Origin: Trachelipus rathkii
Lineage: Eukaryota; Arthropoda; Malacostraca; Isopoda; Trachelipodidae
NCBI GenBank assembly: GCA_015478945.1
Contig: JABUQX010057255.1
Span: 25,001-55,274, forward strand
DNA length: 30,274 nucleotides
Reading direction: 5' to 3'
This document shows positions 20,940 through 30,274 of this stretch, piece after piece. The number at the start of each line of letters is the position of its first letter. Position 1 is the stretch's first letter. Made by a program: the position numbers and the translations under genes. The notes beneath the pieces are model-generated. The model did not search any database, was not told the origin of the DNA, and was given only the letters and a program-made list of their open reading frames with translations.

Positions 20940-21340
20940 TTAGGGTTTACGTCCATGACCACCGAGCCAACAAGAAGCGTGCCTGCTCTCGACATTTGCT
21001 GTAGTACTGGAAAACCCCAACTTGTTCGTTTTTGGTGGCCTCTATTCTTTCCAGCTACTTCTGTTCTGTGGAACTTCTTGCCTTCTTTGTGTTCCAGCTG
21101 GATTTAATCTTCCTCTCTTAAAGCTCCACGTCTGCCTTACCTGGGAGAATTTGACATAATTCGAGACTTATTTCGGAGTTTCTGTTTTAGATTCTTAAAT
21201 CCTTAAATGAAATATACATTTAATCTGTCTTTCTAAGCTTACCTTCTAATATTATCTTATATTACTATATCAATCTGATCAGTTATTTATAATTTATCAT
21301 ACTCTCTAACTAGTTTCTTATCTCTGATCAATTCTCAATG
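20940..21340 (+). mobile_element. Second copy of the Jockey/CR1-like LINE C-terminus and 3' region
   Basis: 20955-21200 matches, on the opposite strand, the 9160-9330 part of the nested LINE. Plus-strand ttctttccagctacttctgt and tgtggaacttcttgccttctt (21047-21085) pair with minus-strand ttctttccagccacatctgt and tgtggaactccttgccttctt. The peptide FFPATSVLWNFLPS matches SFFPATSVLWNSLPSS. It lies inside the hAT element. The 3' border is uncertain; AT-rich DNA follows. Confidence 0.75.
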
Positions 21341-21660
21341 AATAAATTTGCTTTACTGCTTTTTGAAAAGCTAATTGTATATATCTATGTTTTTGCTTAA
21401 AAGTTTGGTTTACTAAAACCTATCGAATCCCCTCGTTTTTTTTATGCATTTGAGATTGGTTTTCTTAATATTGTTGTTTTGAATTGCTATACAAGATACT
21501 ATTATATTTTTTTAAAAGATGGGCTTAATATAAATTATGTAAAATAAAATTCATTCCAGCCAACTTTTTTCTAGAAATAGCTTAGAATCCGTTTCCGGCA
21601 GGAACCGGACACCGCGAAAGAAATGCAAATTCCGGCCGGAATCCGGTCACCTCTAAAATT

Positions 21661-21719
21661 AGTATATATATATTATATTTATATATATATCATATATAAT
21701 ATATATATATATATATACT

Positions 21720-21766
<47 letters not shown>

Positions 21767-21815
21767 TATATATATATATATATATATATTATTATATATA
21801 TAGAATATTTATAAA
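21661..21815. repeat. (TA)n microsatellite at the right end of the hAT element
   Basis: TA alternation starts at the outer edge of the right hAT terminus. Confidence 0.95.
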
Positions 21816-22781
21816 TATATAAGTTGATAGTTAAATGGATAAAACTAAGGAAATTCATTTTATGATCAAAGGGAAAAATCAGAAAATAAGAGATTGTTAT
21901 TCATTTTTTACTAAAAATTGGTTGAGTAAAGTCGATTTTACTGTACTCCTTTAATTATCTGTCTTTAAATGAGATTTTTTTCATTTCAACAATTATTTTA
22001 TCCTGTAGTTAAATTAGTTTTTTCATTAGAAATTTTAAGTTGAATGAAGACTTAAACTAAACAATACATAGGGTAGATGCACAGAGGAGTTGCGTACATG
22101 TATGAGACCCACTCGCTTGAAGGCTTTTTTTAACCTTTACATTCTAGTCGGATTTTGATGGAGATAGATAACCATAACCAACTGTAGCCACTCACTTTGC
22201 AAAATCTGATATAAATTTCAGATCGTTAAGTAGAAAAAAAATTATCATCATTTCCTTCTTTTAACACAGTCAATCCCGCATGACAAAATTCCCACCAGTA
22301 AAAAATGGAAACATGAAACCTACACCAAAATCAATGACCGTTTTGATAAGAACAAATGAACCTATTAAAATGAAATAAATTAAGTAGAAATAATTAAAAA
22401 GCGGAAAACTTTGCCAAAGCAAAGACTTCAAATAAAACAAAAACAAATTTTTCTTGGCAAAAAAAAAAAAAAAAAACATACCGCCGTGCGATAATTTCTC
22501 TAACTAATAGGCTCTTAGAGGATCGTTAAGAACGCCATTGCAACTGCCGTCGTCGCGGGAGACTAGGAGCATGAGGAAATATGGAAAGATAGAGACGATG
22601 GAAGAAGATGCTGTCCCACTAACAGGGTCTTACCCACTTTTGGGAGCTCTCCCATCTCTTTCTAGGTTTCCTCTTGGTCTCTGGTACCCTCGGATAACGC
22701 TCTTCATCACAATTAGCTTTATTTTCTCCAGCATTATCTCCCTCAACCGGTATTAGGCAAAACACTGATTTGTTTTAACTA
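21816..22781. other. AT-rich sequence, no recognised gene
   Basis: It contains an 18-A run (22459-22476) and short open frames (minus 22270-22479; plus 22538-22756) with hydrophobic or mixed composition and no family match. The plus frame at 22538 has a slightly GC-richer start (gccgtcgtcgcgggaga) but no motif. Confidence 0.5.
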
Positions 22782-22905
22782 CTACGTATATATATATAGA
22801 TATATAATAATTATATTAATATATATATAGTATATATTATTATATATATATATATTAGATTATTATATATTTATATTATAATATAAATATATATCAGTAT
22901 ATGTA
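22782..22905. repeat. (TA)n-rich tract
   Basis: Interrupted TA alternation directly outside the left end of the long-TIR element. Confidence 0.85.
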
Positions 22906-22912
22906 TCAAAAA

Positions 22913-23725
22913 GTCCAGTTCTGTTCAGGACTAATTTTGCAGGAAATTGATGGACTCGAGGGTTACGAGTATTAAAATGCTGAGTCCTGAGAAGATTTGA
23001 CTCAGTCACGGGCTATTTATATGATAATCGGCAAAATTACTTACCGGTGTGAGAAGCGCATTCCTGAATGTTTGATCTTTACTTTTCTATTTTTTATTAA
23101 AAGTGAGAATTTATAGCGATGTGTTTGTTTATTAATTATTTTCTCCACAAGACGAAAAATAATTTGCTTCTGTTTTATTTTTATTTTTTAATTTAATTTA
23201 GTGTAATTAATAAATTAAAATATCTCTGAAAAACCCATATTTAAAATAATACAAAAGTCGAAAGAAGTCAATCTACAAATTAACCATAACTATTATACCT
23301 GGCTTAGATTGCTGTGTAGATCCCAATTTAAGATAACTACAGGCCTCTAATTCCAGTTATGATAATTAGTTAATTCTTATATTAGTAAGTACACGAGCTT
23401 GTTATTTCTATTTTTTTAACCTTTGTGGCCGTGAGTAATGATATAGTGTACTACTGTGTAGCTATACTTATATATATAACACTATACTAATGAGCTATAT
23501 TCATATCCATATATAATCTAATATATATATAATAATACGTTATCATATATATATATATATATATTATATATAGTATAATAACTATATATACTTATATATA
23601 TTAATATATATATATTTATATATAAAAGGGATGAATGAGTCAATCTTCTCACGTGCTCAACAGAAACGACTCGACAACTCGAGTCATCAATTTCTCCAAA
23701 ATTGAGTCCTGAACAGAAAACTGAT
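22913..23725. mobile_element. Non-autonomous DNA transposon with roughly 95-bp terminal inverted repeats
   Basis: The left end (22913-23015) and the reverse complement of the right end (23725-23632) align along their length. Shared blocks in order are ctgttcaggact, aattttg, gaaattgatg, gactcgag, gag-aagatt and tgactca. The whole is about 810 bases with no coding capacity in the middle. (TA)n lies inside its right part (23461-23628) and outside both ends. Superfamily and target duplication are not determinable because the flanks are TA repeats. Confidence 0.8.
23461..23628. repeat. (TA)n-rich tract inside the long-TIR element
   Basis: Interrupted TA alternation just inside the right inverted repeat. 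Confidence 0.85.
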
Positions 23726-23730
23726 TTTGC

Positions 23731-23860
23731 CTATATATTATACTATATATATAGAATATATATATATTTAATATTATATTAATAGTATATATGATAATAT
23801 ATATAATAATATAGATATAATATAGATATATATATATATAATATATCATATAGTTTATTA
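23731..23860. repeat. (TA)n-rich tract outside the long-TIR element
   Basis: Interrupted TA/TAATA alternation immediately following the right inverted repeat. Confidence 0.85.
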
Positions 23861-24495
23861 GATATATTGAAAAGAACAAATCGTGATTGTGCATCAACAA
23901 CCTGTATGATGGCAAATGTTAACATATTTTCAAATTTTCCGGATTCTGACGGAGTCTGGGTAAGGAGCAAAACCGTTATAATTAAACAGACAATACCTTC
24001 ACATATCAAAAGTATAAAAAAAAAGTAATAAACTTTCAATTATTTTTAACATCATGAAGTCGAACTATCCACCAACCATCGTTACGCTACCCCTCCCTTG
24101 ACAGATCCTGTGAAGCAGAACCCCCCCCCCTAAAACATAGTGTTACCCACTTCATAAAACTTATTAACCACGTGATCTAAACCTCTACAAAATGGTTTTC
24201 CAGGTCTTTCAGAAGAACCAGGAAAAGGATTTCAATTGTATATCAATTTTTTTCCTTTTTCATTCAACCAAATTTTAAGCCTGAAAAAGTTCTAGACGAT
24301 TGGAATGACAAATAACTTTTTCCAGAGATTTCAGGAACGTGTCATCTCGCCAAGAGGTTGGAGGGGGGGCATGTGGACGAAGGCTTCAAGAAGTATTTGA
24401 CCTCCGATCTCCCCTCATCCGTTTCTCATATTCCCCTCACTTCTGGTGTTCTCATTCTTTTTAATTGGGACTGATGACAGTGTGCATGCAGTGAT
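23861..24495. other. AT-rich sequence, no recognised gene
   Basis: An 86-codon minus frame (23779-24039) begins with a hydrophobic stretch but runs into TA repeat and matches nothing I know. A run of ten C (24121-24130) and a G-rich patch (24361-24368) are the only notable features. Confidence 0.5.
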
Positions 24496-24700
24496 TGTAG
24501 TATATATATTATATATTCAATACAAAGAAAATAAATATGTAATAGGAAGTATATAAATATATACTTTATACTGAGTATGAACGAGTTGAGTTGTAAGGTA
24601 TTAATATATTAATCTATAGATATATAATAGTATATATATAATATATATATAGTCAGATAATATAATATATATATATATAAATTGATATATATATATAGTC
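24496..24700. repeat. Degenerate (TA)n tracts
   Basis: Several short TA blocks separated by unique bases (24502-24515, 24603-24700). Confidence 0.75.
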
Positions 24701-24839
24701 CAGGTTCACATCTGTATCAATATTAGTTTGGTTCAGCTACCAGCAAAAAAACATCTACAATGGAAATATTGTCACAAGAAATAATACTAATGAACTAACA
24801 ACCAACTTATATCAAACAGTAACAACACTCACTGTCAAG

Positions 24840-25030
24840 AACGCACTAAACACTGCATAACAGCAAGAAGAAAAATACAACAAATTTCCACAAGGACAAA
24901 AATAGCAACAATAACTGCCACAAAGACAGCAGCAGGCAACAACAACAGACAACAACAACAACAAACTCAACAACAAACAACACAACAACAACAACAACAA
25001 GCAACAACTTTAACAACAACAAAGAACAAG
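24840..25030. repeat. CAA-rich trinucleotide tract
   Basis: Dense acaacaaca repeats with gcaacaac variants, strongest at 24935-25022. The minus-strand Leu/Val frames here are products of the GTT/TTG repeat and not genes. Confidence 0.9.
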
Positions 25031-25339
25031 TACTAACCAAAATTGGACATTTTTAGATGTTAATTACAGCATTAAAATGTCACAACAGCAACTTGCCGCG
25101 CCAGAGACCTAACGCCAAATGAAACATGTTTAAGAAATTATAGATTAATCGGAAATTATGTTTTTTTATATAAATTTTGTGATAAATAGAATATAAATTA
25201 AGAAATAATTAGAATTTAAATGTAGAATTGATAAATTTTAGGGTTATTTCTAATAGAAATAAAAATGAAATTTGAGATGTTAGATTAATTTATTTACAGT
25301 CGGGAAGAAAAATTCGATATTTACTTAGAGGGCAACATA
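25031..25339. other. AT-rich sequence, nothing recognised
   Basis: Unique AT-rich DNA with no open frame of note. Confidence 0.5.
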
Positions 25340-25572
25340 ATCCCCCACTATATATACTATATATATATATTATTTATATAATATATATGATCTATTAAAT
25401 ATATATATAACTTTAGACTAATATATATTATATTATAGAATAGCATAGATATCTAATATATTATACGTATTTTTTATATAATTATATATGATTATCATAT
25501 ATTTATTTTATATATTTCTTATCATGATCATTTTATATTATATTATTTACGTAATATTATATATATTATAAA
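25340..25572. repeat. Degenerate TA/TTATA-rich tract
   Basis: Interrupted TA alternation. It is the last substantial TA tract of the window. Confidence 0.75.
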
Positions 25573-26113
25573 CCTTGCAGAGTTGAATACAGTGGTAATG
25601 AAAAGAGGTAATTACTTTTTATTTTTATTTAGCAAAATATTAAATCAGTAGAAAATAATAGTATCAGCTGTTTAAAAACCAATTAATAACGCCATCACAT
25701 TCCTTAATTCCACCAGAGGCTAGTCACAGTTATTATAAGATTTATGAAAGTCGATAAACAACTATACCATTTCTGTAACCAAAAATACAATTTTCCGGTC
25801 TTTAATAAGCTACATGATATGACACCAATCTCTTTCTCAGAGAGACGTGAGATATAACGCCATCTTCTTATGCTATTATAGGATTGAAGATTCTGCCTAA
25901 TATTCCTTATACCCGAGGCATAATCCGTTTGGACTCCACTGTTTTCCGTAGGCCAGGCCAATTACATTTGAAAGTGCGGCAGCCTCACAAAAGATTCCGC
26001 TTAAATATTCTCTTATACAATGAAAGAATAATAAAATTTATTAGCGGATGCATATATCAAGTTTGATTACATAGTATTATAGTAAGGGGTTAGAGAATTC
26101 TGCCCTTATCACG
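25573..26113. other. Sequence with two opposite short frames, unrecognised
   Basis: A minus frame (25704-25961, 85 codons) and a plus frame (25884-26066, 60 codons) overlap. The plus frame has RGIIRLDSTVFRRPGQLHL and the minus frame SRLSEKEIGVISCSL. Both look mixed enough to be decayed coding sequence, but I recognise no family and cannot choose a strand. Confidence 0.3.
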
Positions 26114-26139
26114 TTTTTTTTTTTTTTTTTTTTTTTTTT
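26114..26139. repeat. T26 homopolymer
   Basis: An uninterrupted run of 26 T. It could be the poly(A) end of a retroposed minus-strand copy, but no matching gene body was recognised on its right. Confidence 0.9.
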
Positions 26140-26900
26140 GGAGTCTATGTGAATAAATTCAACAAAAAATTTTTCTACAATACTAATAAAACGATAAATA
26201 TAACGACCTTATAATTCTACAACTATCCCAATATACAAAAGTTGATTCGTTTATTATAACTCTCATCAATAACACAGACGTTTCGGTATCAATCTTGCCT
26301 AAAGTATTCGTTGAAACAGAGGATCCATTTGCTAGCTATGTAAGTACACTGTACAATAATATTATTCCATCCAATTAGAGACAAGTCAAGGCCAACGAGT
26401 GAATTCTCGCATTTGGCTGAGGAGCGTACGCCGCTTCATCATCTAGTTGGAAACTTTACGCATTGGTAAGCGCGGTCTATCAGTTTTTGTAAATGAATAA
26501 TTGAAGCAAAATGACCCATACTTTTCAAAACAACAGCGCAAGGACCTCACGAATATTGAATTAATCTCTGCAGCGGAAAGGCGGCACAATCTACGCCTTA
26601 CAAGCCCAGTGTCAATTTCAAAATTTTTTATGAAATAAGATTCAATGTCGTGAAGCCGCCCAGTTACACGGAACTCTATATACCCCCACTCCTATCATGC
26701 ATCTGAAGTACGTATTAATTTACAAGAACTTCCACCAATCTATTAAATAATTAGCAATGACTCCCATATCCTGTAATGGAAGGTAAAACTTCATAAAAAT
26801 TCACTCTTAGCACACACTTCCATCCATTACACATTATTGTACTCCCGAAATTTCTATAGTGAGAACATACATGATCGTCCGAATCTATCGATCAATCATC
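26140..26900. other. Unique sequence, nothing recognised
   Basis: No open frame longer than about 60 codons and no repeat found. It is somewhat less AT-rich than its surroundings around 26380-26650. Confidence 0.45.
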
Positions 26901-27075
26901 ATGATTATATTATTTTTATTGGATTATTATTATAGTATTATTATGATTATTAATTATATTATTATTATACTATATTATTCATTATGTTATAATGTAGTAT
27001 ATTATTTCATTATTATTATTTAATTATTATTGTATTTTATTATTATTTATTATTTATTATTATTGATTATTAGCT
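26901..27075. repeat. Degenerate (ATT)n tract
   Basis: Repeated attatt/ttatta units with many interruptions on the plus strand. Confidence 0.85.
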
Positions 27076-29690
27076 TAGATATATCTTATTTAAAGATCAG
27101 TTGAATGAGAATTAAGTTGAGAGGAATTTTATATAAATTTTTTGATGATTGAAAACGATATGAAAATACATAGTGTCAATAAAGCTACTTTACTCAAAAA
27201 ATTTCGGCGGTTAAGCGGTTCGGTAAACTCGCTCACGGGGCCAAATAAATTTAAAATGTCTTATTGATAGAGGGTCCTAACGGTAATTAATTCTTCGCCG
27301 CCACTCCCGCCCCGCCCAGCGAGTTAGTTCAATTCATCTAGTTATTTTTGACAATGGTATCTCTATTAAGTTAATTAAGTTGTTCAATTGTTTATTCCAA
27401 TGTTTATTAAAAACTATAACCCTCTCTTTGCCCCCTTGCGATCCTTATTGTTATAATTTCTGGTATGAGAAGAGCCATACTAACTTTGAGATTAGGTACA
27501 TTCTGATCTTGGAGACTTGCTCTAGCTCGGCTATGTCGACTTTCGCTCCCAAATAGGATTAGGTGATTAACTTTGTAAGGGAAGATCTCAATATGATTCT
27601 AGATATCTCATTAGTGGACATTTGTGTCGTATGCCATATATACTTGTATGGTTGATGCGAGGTAGTCAATTATTAAATATTATTTACATAGCTGGACGGA
27701 GAGAATTTGGTCTCTTTATATGAGAGTCATGATTTGGACATAGTTTCTGATTCGGTATATAAGATTGATTTTTTTTATATTTGGTTGAGGGGTCTAGAGT
27801 TTCTAATAGTAATCTTGGTTGGGTAATAAAGTTCTATATATTATGAGATCTGTACGTAATCTGATGAGTACTTTAGTAGTAGTCTCTTATGTCGTTTGGT
27901 AATTCTAATTAGAGTTATTTGTGAGTTTGCACAAAACCTCCTACATTGACTAGTTAATTACACATAATGTGGAGATTTTAATTATATTTGAATTCATTTT
28001 GCCTAGAAGTCTTATTGTGTATTAATTAAATAATTATATAAATAAGTAAATTTCAATTTATGCATTTTTAAATTCTAAATTGTACGTAAATATATATTAT
28101 TTCTATTCGACTCGGTGAGTGAAACATTCTGCTTCTACCCGTGTGAGTACTGATATATTTTATCGTATATATTAACCCCCCGTTAGTCGACCTCGTCACC
28201 ATAATATTACCTAGTTTATTGCATAACGTCATCTTATCCATTACCTAATAGTGCACAACGATTATTCAAATAACGTCTGTATATTATATGGTCTCTATAT
28301 ATATAATGTCTTACACTGTTATTTATATTAATTATACTCATTATGATTGATTTATTATATTATTTAATTTATATATATGAAGTATTTATCTTATATAATA
28401 TATATAATATTTTTTATTAGTATTAATTTAATTATTTATTCATTAAGAAATGGATCATTATTAGTTAAATTATATTATTTCTATCATAAAATATTGATTA
28501 TTAATGATATTATTATATTTAAAAGCCTTTATCTACTATTACTAGTTATTATTGTAGCTGGAACTTATATTATATAATATTAGTAATGATAACATTGTTT
28601 TTGTATAGCTAAAGTTATTATCTCTAGTAATTTATACCAATGTAAGTTTTAAAATGAGTATCTATATAATATAATATTTTTAGAACCGCTAAAGTAATTA
28701 CCCCCTTTATAGTACTTGTATCACGACAGCCTATATGGGTGATAAGTTATCTTAGCGTTCCCTGCTTTAAATTTGCTTCTCACAATATGTGTGTTATGAT
28801 TTGTATTACAGTCAAGTTTTTAAGTGATCCCATCGTACATAATTGTACATCATATATAGTCTGTATATTGAGTTACCTAATTAGAAGATAATCTATAATA
28901 TTTCCCTAGTGGTTATTTTTTAGCTATTAATAAGCTATATATCAAGTATTAGTGGTCTTCTAGTTGTTTATCGATATGAGCTTAAAGGTAATCTGCTAAT
29001 AAATTATTTTGAAGTGAAATGAGTTGTCTATGCCTCCCTTTTGTTCCCCCATTTATGGAGAATATTCATGAGGGACTAGAAGTAGTTGTAGTAGCTTTGA
29101 TAACTTCAGGCAAGTTGTTACGAGTCATTTTGTTTTCTTATTGTTTAAATTGGAGGCATAATTATATATACTAACTAGGTTTTTTTTATTTCTTGGGGAA
29201 TTTTAACAGCAAGGTTAGATTTTACTCACCAGATGGGTACATTGATATTTTGATTTTTTATATTTTTATTATATAGTATATTTTTTATATTTAGTATTTT
29301 ATTGTATAGTTGTATTTATTATAATAAATGATTATTATTTTTTCTACTCTTTCCATTCATCCTTTTTTTTAAAAAGAGAGAAAATTAGGATTTTTCAAGG
29401 TAAATATATAAGCGTTATTACGTCGTAGAGACTGATAACTCTTTGCGGTACCACTTATGAGCTCTCAATAATTTGCATATGATTTGTATTCACTTTTATA
29501 TTGCGTGTTTTTTTTTTCTTACTACATTACATTTAGAATTAAACCACAATTGGAAGGAAATTAATACGAAAATTGGGGGTGGAAATTATTGAAAAAAGAT
29601 GTGTTTGAAATTGTTCTTCAGGACTAATCTCTCTTTTATTATTTACTTATCTCTACTAGAAATGACTATATATTACTTAATATCATATAT
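27076..29690. other. AT-rich sequence without recognised genes
   Basis: About 2.6 kb with no long TA tract, unlike the left 25 kb. The only open frame of note is plus 28377-28577 (66 codons, almost all Ile/Leu/Tyr/Phe), whose make-up follows from AT richness. A small GC-rich patch is at 27296-27320. Confidence 0.45.
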
Positions 29691-30274
29691 TGGTCAAGAG
29701 GTACGAAATAGTATCAGATGGAAAGAAGATTTATTACAAACCAGTATAAAAAGAAAAGCAGTATACAATAGTTAAAAAGAAAAAAAATAAATTAAATGGA
29801 AGAGGAGAGAGACGCTGACGAGTTAACATGACATGATTGAGATATAATCAGAATGACAGACACTATTTTCGGGGCATGATTGAGCAACCGACACTCGCAC
29901 CGAGATCAGGCACGACCTGATGATGAGTATAGAATTGATTGAGATGCATTACTGGGCCCCGATGGACCTGATCCCTGAACGTACGACAGGCATTCTCTGG
30001 AGTGACGAAGTGTGCAGGTGACTCTTTTCTACGACAATGGGGACCGAGCGATGTAAGAAGAGTCACCGATAATTTTTTCTCAGAATAAATGAGAAGTATG
30101 AGAGACCAAGAGAGTGAAAATTAAAAAAATCTAACTGGTGTGTTCGGAAGGCACCCACATACTTGGGTGGTAAGATGAGTTACAGATTCGAAAATGTTAG
30201 ATGCCGTGTTACAAGAATACTCTACGTAGCATACGGTCTTTACGGATTATTTATCTTTTGCTTCTCTATTTTTT
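29691..30274. other. Right edge, less AT-rich patch with a 67-codon minus frame
   Basis: At 29860-30065 base composition becomes balanced. The minus frame 30066-29863 is open for 67 codons (for example HFVTPENACRTFRDQVHRGP) and ends at a stop. A minus-strand AATAAA lies at about 29732 downstream of it. It may be the end of a gene or retroelement, but I recognise no family. Confidence 0.3.

Larger units (their letters stand above)
18955..21660 (+). mobile_element. Decayed hAT-type DNA transposon with CCGGCCGGAA-rich ends
   Basis: Both ends carry inverted, GC-rich subterminal motifs built on TTCCGGCCGGAA. On the left they are at 18973-19010 (gaaccggaac, ttccggccggaaccggaatt). On the right, reverse-complemented, they are at 21655-21590 (gaggtgaccggattccggcc then ggaatttgc). 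This style is typical of a hAT group. Between them are remnants of a hAT transposase (next entry), a TA tract (19110-19276) and a LINE fragment. Exact termini and the 8-bp duplication were not resolved. Confidence 0.6.

Noticed and set aside
24812..25040. Leu/Val/Cys-rich minus-strand frames
   Set aside because: They derive from the CAA/TTG repeat tract.
28377..28577. Hydrophobic 66-codon frame, possible membrane or mitochondrial-type protein
   Set aside because: Composition follows from extreme AT content; there is no motif or neighbouring mitochondrial gene, so NUMT is not supported.

Overview
This window is eukaryotic, transposon-dense, AT-rich DNA. I see no intact host gene. It most resembles the repetitive part of a decapod crustacean genome (crab, shrimp or crayfish). 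The reasons are very long interrupted (TA)n tracts, non-LTR reverse transcriptase fragments of kinds I associate from memory with decapods, a decayed Ty3/Gypsy element, hAT-like remnants, and a broken gene of a multicopy arthropod family of unknown function. The host assignment is inference from remembered families and no search was run.

Layout. 1-2150: a 5'-truncated LINE on the + strand (YADD at 946-957), bounded by (TA)n. 2150-4470: AT-rich DNA without recognisable genes. 4470-7072: two blocks of one broken minus-strand gene, a zinc-ribbon-like N-terminal block (6872-7072) and the body (4470-5800), separated by (TA)n-rich DNA. 7436-7888: (TA)n. 7890-17857: a minus-strand Ty3/Gypsy cluster with three copies of the same LTR. 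Copy C is at 16910-17857, copy A at 14400-15370, and the third is split into 8185-8568 and 10553-11165. Between A and the split copy lies a decayed pol (protease, RT, RNase H, integrase, then a 12-residue repeat tail). Between C and A lies a different internal region without RT. The split LTR is interrupted by a hAT-like insertion (8569-10552) with near-matching 8-bp flanks, and that insertion holds a minus-strand Jockey/CR1-like LINE. 18174-18710: an LTR-like stretch. 18955-21660: a decayed hAT element containing a second fragment of the same LINE family. 22913-23725: a non-autonomous DNA transposon with roughly 95-bp inverted termini. 23730 to the end: AT-rich DNA with a CAA-rich tract, a long T run and no recognised gene.

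The genes do not form a working pathway. The window records nested transposition, tandem LTR-element structure and microsatellite growth. Nearly every coding segment carries stops or frameshifts. The observations most worth following are the shared-LTR array with unlike internal regions, the in-frame protein repeats inside it, the two-block unknown gene, and the long-TIR element.
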